The notes under the pieces were generated by a model, which made no database searches, was not told the DNA's origin, and was given only the letters and a program-made list of their open reading frames with translations. 64,000 bases of DNA from Dehalobacter sp. (GTDB taxonomy: Bacteria > Bacillota > Desulfitobacteriia > Desulfitobacteriales > Syntrophobotulaceae): assembly GCA_023667845.1 (NCBI GenBank), contig JAMPIU010000206.1, forward strand, positions 62,001-126,000. Direction: 5' to 3'. This document shows, in pieces, positions 23,714 through 32,072 of the stretch; the first letter of the stretch is position 1, and each line of letters starts with the position of its first letter. The translations under genes and the position numbers were made by a program.

Positions 23714-25438
23714 TTATTCAACCCCGAGAATATAATAATATAGTGGCTGTTTCCCTGAATAAACCTCGACTTCAATCTCCGGTTTTTCTTCGCTAAGCCA
23801 GTCCGTAAGCAGGATTACATCTTCTTCAGCCATGTCTTTACCGTAAAAAATGGTGACAAGATCCTTTTCACGCCAATTCATTTCCTCCAGAACATTTTTG
23901 GCAACGTCGAGAATATCTCTGCCTGTCGTCTTTATTGTTCCCTCAATCAGGCCAAGAATATCCCCTTCGGCAATCTCCAGCTCGCCATACTGCGAATCTC
24001 TGACTGCATAAGTTACTTCTCCCGAACTTACCTGTCTGAACGCAGTTGTCATATTTTGAACGTTTTCCTCCGGAAGGCTGTCGGAATTGAAAGCAAGTAA
24101 AGAAGCGATCGCCTGCGGTATTGTCTTTGTCGGAATAACGTAGATTTCCTTGTCTTCAATCAGTTCGTTGACCTGGCCGGCCGCCATGATGATGTTACTG
24201 TTGTTCGGCAGAAGGAAAATATGGCGGGCGGGGACTTTCCTAATCGCTTCGGCAAGATCACTGGTACTCGGATTCATAGTCTGACCGCCGAAAACAACCT
24301 CATCGACACCCAGACTGGTGAAGATTTGGGCAATGCCTTCTCCCATGGCGACGGCAACGATCCCATATTCCTTGACCTCTGTTGTCCCAGCCGAAGCCGC
24401 CTGGTCTGCAGGCGCCCCTGATGAAACATCCACAAGCTCTCCGGTATAAGCAGCTTCACTGCTTTCAGGCACATTTTTGGCCTGATGGGCCGCTAGCTCA
24501 TTCTGGGCAAGCATATTGTGAATCTGAACTTCATGCAGAGAACCATATTTGATGGCATAATCCAAAATGAGTCCGGGGTTCCGGGTGTGAATATGGATCT
24601 TGACCACATCCTCCGTGCCCACGACCAACAAGCAGTCACCTTTGTCCAGGAGTGCCTGTCTTATAACATCGGGATCAAGGCCATTTCCTTTTACCAGAAA
24701 CTCAGTACAATATGGAAATTCCAGGCTTCCAACGGCAATAATACCTGAAACCGCAGGAATCTGGACCTCCTCCTGCTGTACCTCAGCGTAACCAATTTCC
24801 TTGCCTTCCAAAGCCGAGATCCAGCCGTATAGAATAGTCAGGAAGCCCTGACCGCCGGCATCAACCACACCTGCCTGTTTCAGAACAGGCAGCATCTCAG
24901 GCGTCCTGGCCAGCGCCTCTTCACCTTTTTCACAACCAGCCCTCAAAACTTCCAAAATATCAGTCGTTCCGCTTTTTGCTTTAATATATGCACCCCGGGC
25001 AGTCTCCCTGGATACAGTAAGAATTGTTCCTTCGACTGGTTTCATTACTGCCTTGTACGCGCTTTCAACGCCCGTTTGCAGCGCATGAGCCATCTGGAGA
25101 GCATTTGCTTCGTTAAGACCTTCCAAGCCCCTGGCAATCCCTCTCATGATCTGAGACAAAATAACACCTGAATTCCCTCTAGCTCCCATCAGGGAACCTG
25201 TAGAAGCGGCACTTGCGACTTCATGCACAGAATTGCCCGTTACCTTGTCTGCTGCCAATGATGCTGCTTTGAATGTCAAATTCATATTTGTACCCGTATC
25301 CCCGTCCGGGACCGGAAATACATTCAAAGCATCAATTTCCTTCTTCCTTTGCTCCAGCAGACGAGACCCCGACCTTATCATATCTTTTAATACGTTTCCG
25401 TCAATTTTTTGAGCTATAGCGTCCGACACGGCTTTCAA
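23714..25438 (-). CDS. fakA: DAK-domain fatty acid kinase FakA-like (YloV)
   Basis: The protein has 574 residues. The N-terminal DhaL/DAK2 nucleotide-binding domain has DALNVFPVPDGDTGTNM, with its metal-binding Asp cluster, and SLMGARGNSGVILSQIM. The rest is the YloV/DegV-associated region, including a middle segment with VDAGGQGFLTILYGW and a C-terminal domain with LPNNSNIIMAAGQ. In S. aureus FakA phosphorylates FakB-bound fatty acids. No FakB (DegV) gene is in the window. It lies downstream of the asp23-like gene, as yloU-yloV in B. subtilis. Confidence 0.9.
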   Translation of the reverse strand: MKAVSDAIAQKIDGNVLKDMIRSGSRLLEQRKKEIDALNVFPVPDGDTGTNMNLTFKAASLAADKVTGNSVHEVASAASTGSLMGARGNSGVILSQIMRGIARGLEGLNEANALQMAHALQTGVESAYKAVMKPVEGTILTVSRETARGAYIKAKSGTTDILEVLRAGCEKGEEALARTPEMLPVLKQAGVVDAGGQGFLTILYGWISALEGKEIGYAEVQQEEVQIPAVSGIIAVGSLEFPYCTEFLVKGNGLDPDVIRQALLDKGDCLLVVGTEDVVKIHIHTRNPGLILDYAIKYGSLHEVQIHNMLAQNELAAHQAKNVPESSEAAYTGELVDVSSGAPADQAASAGTTEVKEYGIVAVAMGEGIAQIFTSLGVDEVVFGGQTMNPSTSDLAEAIRKVPARHIFLLPNNSNIIMAAGQVNELIEDKEIYVIPTKTIPQAIASLLAFNSDSLPEENVQNMTTAFRQVSSGEVTYAVRDSQYGELEIAEGDILGLIEGTIKTTGRDILDVAKNVLEEMNWREKDLVTIFYGKDMAEEDVILLTDWLSEEKPEIEVEVYSGKQPLYYYILGVE

Positions 25439-25484
25439 AATTTATCCTCCTACTCATCCTAAGATCATCTGAGTGTATTCTCAA

Positions 25485-25841
25485 CTATTCTAAAAATCTT
25501 ACCCCTTGAACATTTACATTTACTTCAGCCACTTTTAGACCTGTCATTGTCTCGACAGTGTAGCGGACCCTGTCCATTACATTGGAGGCAACCTCCGATA
25601 TTTTAATTCCGTATCCCACAATGATGTTAAGGTCTATGATCAAGTCCTCTTCCTGAAGGGTGACACTCACTCCTTTGGATAAGTTTTCCCTTTTAAGCAA
25701 ACCTGAAACACCGTCCGAAATCTTTCTCGAAGCCATACCCACCAAACCATAGCACTCGATTGCTGCCGCACCTGAGATCGTAGCTATAACGTCTTCTGAT
25801 ATTTCTACATTTCCCAGTTTTGTTTCCATCAACTTTGCCAT
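25485..25841 (-). CDS. Asp23/Gls24-family envelope stress protein (YloU-like)
   Basis: The small DUF322/Asp23 protein has 118 residues: ETKLGNVEISEDVIATISG, AAIECYGLVGMASRK and VIVGYGIKISEV-like blocks are typical. I chose ATG at 25841 (GAGG 11 nt upstream). The open frame extends 42 codons further without family similarity and would overlap the promoter. It forms a two-gene unit with the fakA-like gene. Confidence 0.9.
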   Translation of the reverse strand: MAKLMETKLGNVEISEDVIATISGAAAIECYGLVGMASRKISDGVSGLLKRENLSKGVSVTLQEEDLIIDLNIIVGYGIKISEVASNVMDRVRYTVETMTGLKVAEVNVNVQGVRFLE

Positions 25842-25938
25842 CTTCTTCAACCTCGCTTTCCCTATATCCGGCATAAATTTAATCTTTTGCATAATAAAAT
25901 TCCATTTTGAAAGATTCACCGTTTCCTTTAATATAATT

Positions 25939-25967
25939 AGGATAATATACGCGGTAGCTTTCGTCAA
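25939..25967 (-). promoter_or_regulatory. Putative sigma-A promoter of asp23-like/fakA unit
   Basis: Minus-strand TTGACG, 17-nt spacer, TATCCT, about 100 nt upstream of the chosen ATG. Confidence 0.55.
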
Positions 25968-26009
25968 ATACTATGTGAATACCTCAGGGAACAACTCCTT
26001 ATTTTTTTC

Positions 26010-26038
26010 TTATCAGTACCTGGTAAATGTAGTATAAT
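26010..26038 (+). promoter_or_regulatory. Putative rpmB promoter
   Basis: TTATCA, 17-nt spacer, TATAAT. A second TATAAT lies at about 26153 with no well-placed -35. Confidence 0.4.
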
Positions 26039-26195
26039 ATACGAATAAAACATTTGCATTTGCAGTATGTATAAAACCTATATAAACACCTATATAAACC
26101 TCGTCGGATAATAAAAACCTACTCTTGCCAATTCTTTTAAGTTCTGCTAAACTATAATAGTGTCATTTTTGGGTGAAAAGGAGGTAGAAGAAATC

Positions 26196-26387
26196 ATGGC
26201 TAGTATTTGTGATGTTTGCGGAAAAGGAGTTTCTTCCGGGATGAGTGTCAGTCACTCCCATATTCGCTCCAAGCGTACCTGGAAACCAAACCTCCAGCGT
26301 GTCCGTGCTGTAGTGAACGGTACTCCCACCCATGTCAAAGTCTGCACAAGATGCCTTCGTTCAGGTAAAGTGAAACGAGCTGTCTAA
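26196..26387 (+). CDS. rpmB: 50S ribosomal protein L28
   Basis: The protein has 63 residues: ASICDVCGKGVSSGMSVSHSH, RTWKPNLQRV, and CTRCLRSGKVKRAV at the end. Two CxxC pairs mark the zinc-binding form. AAGGAGG about 10 nt upstream fixes the ATG at 26196, so a longer in-frame start at 26160 is rejected. It is a monocistronic unit ended by a strong terminator. Its place between thiN and asp23 is conserved in Firmicutes. Confidence 0.96.
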   Translation: MASICDVCGKGVSSGMSVSHSHIRSKRTWKPNLQRVRAVVNGTPTHVKVCTRCLRSGKVKRAV

Positions 26388-26421
26388 CTTCATCGTGAAA
26401 CGACTGTGATTGGATTAAAAC

Positions 26422-26448
26422 AACCCCGACTTTAAAGCCGGGGTTTTT
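26422..26448 (+). terminator. Rho-independent terminator after rpmB
   Basis: AACCCCGACTTTAAAGCCGGGG is almost fully self-complementary and is followed by five T. Confidence 0.85.
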
Positions 26449-26483
26449 GCTTTTCAACCCATTTTGAGGAGTAAGTTTTAAGA

Positions 26484-27143
26484 TTAACAAGGTATCTGAA
26501 CATAGACCAGAACTTTGCCTTCATGAATCTCAATCGAAATATCTTCATCCGTAAACACATTGCTGATTCCACGCGGGGAATTATGCGCAAGATTCAGCAT
26601 ATCCAGCTCATAGTACAGCCCTTCGGCAGATACCCGTGCATCATCGGATAAGGCGACGATCGACAACTGCTGGCCAACACTCCCCTTGATGTTCTCTTTA
26701 CCCTTAAGCATCACCCAGGCATCGGATCTTGGGTCTTTCATCTTCAGCCGTCTGCCTTTTTCAGCATACGCAATCATAATCGAGATGTTCCCCATCAGGT
26801 GATCCAGCCTTTTACCGCCGGCGGCATAAAGAACGATTTCGTCCAGGAAGCATCCCTGAGAATTTAAATATGTATCCGCATAGGCCACAGCGAGCTCTAA
26901 ATCCGTCTCATTTTTTTCGCAGGGATATTGTTTGACGGTTGTTTTGGCCGCTATACATTTTTCCAGATTTTCTTTTGTAATGGAATCGAGGTCCCCAATC
27001 AATACATCAGGGATTCTGTCCGAAGCGATGGCCTTGTTGCCGCCTCCGTCCGCACAGATCAACATCTCGATATGATTTCTGGTGAGTTCGCCGCGGCCCC
27101 AGGCAGCATCCCATTCTCCGTTTGCCACGACTGCAACCTTCAT
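26484..27143 (-). CDS. thiN: Thiamine pyrophosphokinase
   Basis: ThiN makes thiamine pyrophosphate from thiamine and ATP. The protein has 219 residues. The family signatures are ICADGGGNKA, IGDLDSI and CEKNETDLELAVAYA, with GKRLDHLMGNI in the middle. Its ATG overlaps the rpe stop (ATGA), so the two are translationally coupled. B. subtilis carries spoVM next to thiN; I found no such peptide here. Confidence 0.92.
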   Translation of the reverse strand: MKVAVVANGEWDAAWGRGELTRNHIEMLICADGGGNKAIASDRIPDVLIGDLDSITKENLEKCIAAKTTVKQYPCEKNETDLELAVAYADTYLNSQGCFLDEIVLYAAGGKRLDHLMGNISIMIAYAEKGRRLKMKDPRSDAWVMLKGKENIKGSVGQQLSIVALSDDARVSAEGLYYELDMLNLAHNSPRGISNVFTDEDISIEIHEGKVLVYVQIPC

Positions 27144-27844
27144 TGCTTAATTCCCCGGAATCTTTTACTTTTGTTGGTACCCTGTTCCTCTTTAGCGGCT
27201 TCAAGGATATCACGAATCGCCTGCTGCGGATCCGGGGAAGCAAATACAGCTGCACCGGCTACCAGGATCTCGGCCCCGGCTTTGCTTACCAGACGGGCTG
27301 TCTCAACATTAATTCCGCCATCCACCTCAATACGGCAAAGCGGGTTTACTTCCTTCAGGATCCCCGATAGTGCTACGACTTTCGGCAAGACTTCCTGAAT
27401 AAACTTTTGGCCGCCAAAACCAGGGTTCACCGTCATCAGCAGCACAACATCAAGTTCCTGCAAAACATAGGTCAGCATTTCCAGCGGGGTCGCAGGGTTC
27501 AGTGCAACGCCCACATTCACCCCAAGAGATTTGATCTGCTGGATAGCCCGATGAAGGTGCCTGGTGGCCTCAGCGTGAATCGTGATGGAGTCAGCACCTG
27601 CTTTTACAAAATCTTCAACATACTTTTCAGGATGTTCAATCATCAGATGAACATCAAACTCCAGCGAGGAGACCTTGCGGAGCGATCCAACAACGGCAGG
27701 CCCTATCGAGATATTTGGGACAAAATGTCCATCCATAATATCTATATGCAGCATATCAATCCCCGCATTTTCAACAAGACTGACGTCCTCTCCCAATCTG
27801 GCAAAATTGGCAGACAGTATCGATGGGGCAATCGTCAAGGCCAT
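27140..27844 (-). CDS. rpe: Ribulose-phosphate 3-epimerase
   Basis: The TIM-barrel epimerase of the pentose phosphate pathway has 234 residues. Motifs are APSILSANFARLGE, HIDIMDGHFVPNISIGP (metal-binding His and catalytic Asp), VHLMIEHPEKYV, TVNPGFGGQKFI and EVDGGIN. The ATG at 27844 has GGAGG 7 nt upstream. An upstream in-frame start at 27904 would be too long. It is coupled to thiN. Confidence 0.96.
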   Translation of the reverse strand: MALTIAPSILSANFARLGEDVSLVENAGIDMLHIDIMDGHFVPNISIGPAVVGSLRKVSSLEFDVHLMIEHPEKYVEDFVKAGADSITIHAEATRHLHRAIQQIKSLGVNVGVALNPATPLEMLTYVLQELDVVLLMTVNPGFGGQKFIQEVLPKVVALSGILKEVNPLCRIEVDGGINVETARLVSKAGAEILVAGAAVFASPDPQQAIRDILEAAKEEQGTNKSKRFRGIKQ

Positions 27845-28003
27845 AAAGATCCTCCTTCCAAACCTATAGTGCTGTTCCTTTGGCTGCATGCAGTTTCTTA
27901 TCATTATTATCCGGTTTTCTGTAATTATTCTTCGTTCAGCCCTGAAACCCTTTATTAGGGTATCAAAAAAATTCCAAGTTAATTTCTGATACTAAGTGCA
28001 GCT

Positions 28004-28027
28004 AAGGCTTGGTGCCAGCCAAGTTTT
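28004..28027. repeat. 24-nt palindromic repeat, copy 3 (downstream of rsgA)
   Basis: CTTGG and CCAAG pair around GTGCCA-like bases. The sequence matches copies at 4538-4560 and 12799-12822 but lies in the opposite orientation relative to the neighbouring gene. It ends 1 nt before the rsgA stop codon. Confidence 0.55.
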
Positions 28028-28028
28028 T

Positions 28029-28898
28029 TTAATATTTTTTCTCATTTTCAATGACTTCTTTTAAAAACTGCAGATAGTGCTCATATCTGGAAGAATTAAT
28101 AAGGCTCTCGCTCAGGGCTTCTTTTACAGCACAGTCAGGTTCCTTGTCATGAAGGCAGCTTGAAAAGCGGCATTCATGTTTAACCCGGACAAACTCAGGA
28201 AAGTAGGATTGCAGTTCCTCTCTCTTCATTTCGGGCAGGTACAGGGATGAAAATCCCGGCGTATCTGCAACAAGTCCTCCTGCTACGGAAAGAAGCTCGA
28301 CGTGCCTGGTTGTATGCCTTCCCCGGCCAATTTTGTCGCTGACGTTACCTGTTTTAAGTGTCTTCCCCGGATTCAGCGCATTGATCAGGCTGGATTTGCC
28401 AGATCCGGAAGGCCCTGCTAACACAGACACATTGCCCTTGAGCCGTTCAGCAATTTCATCGATTCCTGTCAGCGTCCGATTCGACACCTGGACGACTTCA
28501 TAGCCGATCCTGCGGTAATCGACAGACGGGGCTTGATTTCCAACATCCAGATCTTCCTTGGTGAATACGATCAAAATGCTGATTTCTGCTTTTCCGGCCT
28601 GAATGAGCAGCCTGTCCAGCAAATTGTAATCCGGATCCGGGGTCCTCAGGGAGAAGACCAAGAGAACCTGATCCACATTTGCAATATACGGCCTGACCAG
28701 AGAATTTTGACGTTCGAGTACCTTTTCAATCGTGGCCTTATCCCCTGTTCCTGGAAGAACCATCACCTTGTCGCCGGGAATAAATTGCTGCTTTTTCACA
28801 CGAAAACGACCGCGCAGGGAGCATTCCCATACCCGGTCATCGGCGTATACGTAATAAAAGCCGGCATATCCTTTCATCAATGTTCCCTGAATCAGCAT
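28029..28898 (-). CDS. rsgA: Ribosome small subunit-dependent GTPase A
   Basis: The 30S assembly GTPase has 289 residues. The order is OB fold (RVWECSLRGRFR), then a circularly permuted GTPase with NVDQVLLVFS, VFTKEDL (G4), GPSGSGKSSLINAL (G1) and VADTPGFSSL (G3). A C-terminal zinc-binding domain has CRFSSCLHDKEPDCAV. It lies between prkC and rpe as in B. subtilis. Confidence 0.95.
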   Translation of the reverse strand: MLIQGTLMKGYAGFYYVYADDRVWECSLRGRFRVKKQQFIPGDKVMVLPGTGDKATIEKVLERQNSLVRPYIANVDQVLLVFSLRTPDPDYNLLDRLLIQAGKAEISILIVFTKEDLDVGNQAPSVDYRRIGYEVVQVSNRTLTGIDEIAERLKGNVSVLAGPSGSGKSSLINALNPGKTLKTGNVSDKIGRGRHTTRHVELLSVAGGLVADTPGFSSLYLPEMKREELQSYFPEFVRVKHECRFSSCLHDKEPDCAVKEALSESLINSSRYEHYLQFLKEVIENEKKY

Positions 28899-28980
28899 AT
28901 ATCCTGTTCTTTCCTCCGCTCTAATTCAAATAACGCCTGTACCTCTTATCAAAATGATTACATCAGATATTTGGATCATT

Positions 28981-30657
28981 TTAAGCCGGAGGCCCCGGCC
29001 CCTGAGACACAACGATGGTCACTTCCGAACCCTGCTGGATTGGTTTGCCTGGTTTGGGTTCAGTGGTAATCACGGCTTTCTCCGGAAATAAATCTGATTC
29101 TTCCATAATCGGCATTACTTTCATATCATATTTTTCTAGGTAATCCGTGGTAAATTCCAGCGACATGCCTGTAAAATCAGGCATAGCGGTAATCGTTGGT
29201 TGAATCCCTTCACTGACAAACAGTTCGATCTCCCCGTTCTTTGTCCAGGTCGAACCGGGAGCAACCGATTGCCCGAAAACATGTCCTTTCGAAACGGAAG
29301 CGCTCAGCATTGTTTTGACCGTAATATTCGTAAAACCGGCTTCCTTAAGCGTACTCTCAGCGTTTTCCTGAAGCGGATACCCGGTTGTTACATTCGGTAC
29401 TTTAATGTATTCTACCCCTTTGCTGATCTCAATGTCCACTGACCTTCCAGCCTTGACCTCACTCTTCGGCTTAATGCTTTGAGAAACAATCTTACCCTGT
29501 TCAATTTCATCGCTGTAGGTTTCGGTCCTGTTGCCGAGAGTCAGACGGTCTTTGGTCAATTCAATTTTAGCTTCTTCTACAGTCTTCCCGGTAAGATCCG
29601 GAACGGTAACCACCTGTGTATGGGTGAAAACCCAAACTCCCGAGGATGCTCCGACAATTACAATCAGTGCGGCAACAGCAATCATAACCAGCATTGGAAT
29701 TTTTCTCCTGCGCTTTTTAGTGCGCAGAAGTGCATCATTCTTGGCCTCATTCGGGATCACTTTATCCTTCAAACCCCTATGAACCTGGGTCTGCATGGTA
29801 TCTTCATGGTCTCCGGCCTGTCTTTTTTCCCAAACAATGGTCTCTCCGGCTTCGATCCTGTCGAGGTCCTCAAGAAATTCCGCTGAACTTTTATAGCGGT
29901 CTTGAAGTGATTTGGCCAGTGCTTTCATGATCACGGTTTCCAGTTCCGGGCTGACTCCGGCAACAAGCTTCCCGGGCAGCTCGACTTCCTCCTGGATATG
30001 TTTCAAGGCAATGGTAATCGCGGTATCTCCGTCATACGGGAGCCTTCCCGCAATTAGTTCATAAAGGATGATCCCAAGCGAATAGATATCGGACTGTTCC
30101 GTGGTCTGGGAGCCCTTGGCCTGTTCCGGTGACAGGTAATGCACTGAGCCGACGATATCCCCGGTATGGGTGACGGTCGCCGAAGAGGCGGCTCTGGCTA
30201 TCCCAAAATCAGTAACTTTTGCCCTTCCATCCGGTGTAATTAAAATATTCTGCGGCTTGATATCCCGATGAATAATATTGTTGGCATGTGCATGCACCAG
30301 TGCTTCAGCAATCTGACGGACAATATGAATCGCCTTATCCTGGGAAAGAGGCGCTTGTGTACGGATAATATCCTTTAACGTCTGGCCCTTGACATACTCC
30401 ATGACAATATAATCTTCATTCCCGTCTCTGCCCACGTCATAGATCGAAACGATGTTCTGGTGAGACAGGCTGGCTGCAGACTGAGCCTCCCGGCGAAAAC
30501 GACGGATAAAACCCTCATCGGAAGCGTACTGTTCCCGCAGGACCTTGATAGCAACGGTTCTGTTCAGTAATGTATCCTTGGCCCGGTAGACGATTGCCAT
30601 CCCTCCGGCCCCGATCTTTTCTTCTATTTCATATCTTCCTCCGAACATCTTTTCCAT
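28981..30657 (-). CDS. prkC: PASTA-domain Ser/Thr protein kinase
   Basis: The protein has 558 residues. The kinase domain (1-270) has GAGGMAIVYRA, AIKVL (ATP lysine), HRDIKPQNILI (catalytic), DFGIARA and GSVHYLSPEQAKG. A single membrane segment lies at about 317-340, followed by three extracytoplasmic PASTA repeats (VTVPDLTGK, IKVPNVTTGY, TAMPDFTGM). PrkC/PknB kinases sense muropeptides and regulate wall synthesis and germination. The first base of its start codon is the last base of the PBP stop (TAATG). Confidence 0.96.
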   Translation of the reverse strand: MEKMFGGRYEIEEKIGAGGMAIVYRAKDTLLNRTVAIKVLREQYASDEGFIRRFRREAQSAASLSHQNIVSIYDVGRDGNEDYIVMEYVKGQTLKDIIRTQAPLSQDKAIHIVRQIAEALVHAHANNIIHRDIKPQNILITPDGRAKVTDFGIARAASSATVTHTGDIVGSVHYLSPEQAKGSQTTEQSDIYSLGIILYELIAGRLPYDGDTAITIALKHIQEEVELPGKLVAGVSPELETVIMKALAKSLQDRYKSSAEFLEDLDRIEAGETIVWEKRQAGDHEDTMQTQVHRGLKDKVIPNEAKNDALLRTKKRRRKIPMLVMIAVAALIVIVGASSGVWVFTHTQVVTVPDLTGKTVEEAKIELTKDRLTLGNRTETYSDEIEQGKIVSQSIKPKSEVKAGRSVDIEISKGVEYIKVPNVTTGYPLQENAESTLKEAGFTNITVKTMLSASVSKGHVFGQSVAPGSTWTKNGEIELFVSEGIQPTITAMPDFTGMSLEFTTDYLEKYDMKVMPIMEESDLFPEKAVITTEPKPGKPIQQGSEVTIVVSQGPGPPA

Positions 30658-32072
30658 TAGTTTTCACCTTCTTTCAATTCAAGTGCTTTCTCTATGACTG
30701 CTTTAGCAATCGGCGCTGCCGCTCCGCCGCCAGTTCCGCCATGTTCCACCAGGACTGCTACAGCTATTTCCGGATTCTCCGCAGGAGCGAAAGCAATATA
30801 CCAGGCGTGGGTATCCCCGTCTCCGCCCGGTTCCGCCGAGCCGGTTTTCGCTGCTATTTGGGCCCCAGATATGGCTCCGGGAGATGCTGTTCCTTTATTG
30901 ACAGCCAATACCATGCCGCTTGTTATTTTTTCTGCTTCTTCCTTACTGAGAGGCGTCAGCCAAACTTCAGGTGTCCTTTGATAGATACTATTTTGCTTGG
31001 AATCGAGCACACTGTCAATCAAATGCGGGACCATTATTTTGCCGTCATTGGCAACTCCGGCTGTGATCAAGGCCATATGGAAAGGACTAACCATCACCTG
31101 ACCCTGACCGAAGGTACTCTCGGCAAACAAATTGAGGCTTAAGTTTTCCGGCAAAGGGTCATCTCTGGTAATTGAACTGATTGGAACATACTGATCAAAC
31201 GGGATATCCCTGCCAAATCCAAAATTGGACACAGCCTCCAGAAAATGATTTACACCAGCTTTGATCCCATACTGAGCAAAATAAGTATTGCAGGAGTAGG
31301 CCAAAGCAAGATCATAATTGACCCAGCCATGCGCTTTATCATTTTGTTCCTGGATCGTCTGCCCGTTAATCACTGTAGAACCTTCACAATCATAGAGTTC
31401 CGTCGTGTCGAGTCCTGCCTGAAAAATGGCTGCTGAAGTAACGACTTTCATAATTGATCCTGGAGGAAACAACGAGAAAGCGTGATTCACCAGCGGACTG
31501 TCCTTCTCGGCAATAATTTTGTCCCAGTCTTGTTCAATTGCTCCAGCATCATAGCTTGGCTGACTGACCAGCGCCAGAACATCCCCGTTTTGCGGATCGA
31601 TTGCCACCACTGCTCCGGTCTTGCCCTGCAAACTCTGATAAGCAGTCTCCTGTAGACGGGAATCAAGTGTCAGTATCAGGTCATTACCCGTTCTCTGCAA
31701 TTCAAATGCATTCTGAATCCGTCTGAGAATGGAAGGATTCTTCATTCCGAGAAGTGTTTCCGCCTCCGTTGCTTCAAGGCCGGCAGAACCGTATTTTACT
31801 GTGGCATACCCCAGTAAAGGTTCAAACATCTCACCCTGCGGATACGTTCTGACTTTTCCGTCAGCGGTTTGCTCCGTCTTTGCCAGAACAACGCCGTTGC
31901 GGTCAAAGATGCCGCCCCGGGTAATTCTTTCCTCTAAATAAATCGCGCGACGGTTAGCTGGATTATCCAGCATCTCATCGGCCTTAACCACTTGCCAGTA
32001 TACCAGACCCAGGCTTAGAAAAACAAAGCTAAAAACCATGATCAGTGCAATTTTGCGGATTCCATCGTTCAT
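30657..32072 (-). CDS. pbpA: Class B penicillin-binding protein (transpeptidase)
   Basis: The protein has 471 residues, is short for a class B PBP and resembles actinobacterial PbpA. It has an N-terminal membrane anchor (ALIMVFSFVFLSLGLVYW). Transpeptidase motifs are PPGSIMKV (SxxK), YSCNTYFA (SxN) and AAKTGSAEPG (KTG). It overlaps the RodA/FtsW gene by ATGA, so the pair probably act as a glycosyltransferase-transpeptidase complex in elongation or septum synthesis. Confidence 0.92.
   Translation of the reverse strand: MNDGIRKIALIMVFSFVFLSLGLVYWQVVKADEMLDNPANRRAIYLEERITRGGIFDRNGVVLAKTEQTADGKVRTYPQGEMFEPLLGYATVKYGSAGLEATEAETLLGMKNPSILRRIQNAFELQRTGNDLILTLDSRLQETAYQSLQGKTGAVVAIDPQNGDVLALVSQPSYDAGAIEQDWDKIIAEKDSPLVNHAFSLFPPGSIMKVVTSAAIFQAGLDTTELYDCEGSTVINGQTIQEQNDKAHGWVNYDLALAYSCNTYFAQYGIKAGVNHFLEAVSNFGFGRDIPFDQYVPISSITRDDPLPENLSLNLFAESTFGQGQVMVSPFHMALITAGVANDGKIMVPHLIDSVLDSKQNSIYQRTPEVWLTPLSKEEAEKITSGMVLAVNKGTASPGAISGAQIAAKTGSAEPGGDGDTHAWYIAFAPAENPEIAVAVLVEHGGTGGGAAAPIAKAVIEKALELKEGEN

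Larger units (their letters stand above)
25842..26195. other. Divergent promoter region between asp23-like gene and rpmB
   Basis: The AT-rich 354 bp holds the asp23-like promoter on the minus strand and a candidate rpmB promoter on the plus strand. The rpmB leader would be about 150 nt and contains a direct repeat CCTATATAAAC (twice, near 26078-26100). No riboswitch was recognised. Confidence 0.55.

Noticed and set aside
25842-25967. Longer start for the Asp23-like protein
   Set aside because: The added 42 residues have no family similarity and would place the start inside the TTGACG/TATCCT promoter.
26388-26483. spoVM between thiN and rpmB, as in B. subtilis
   Set aside because: No 20-30 codon amphipathic frame with a ribosome binding site exists on either strand.
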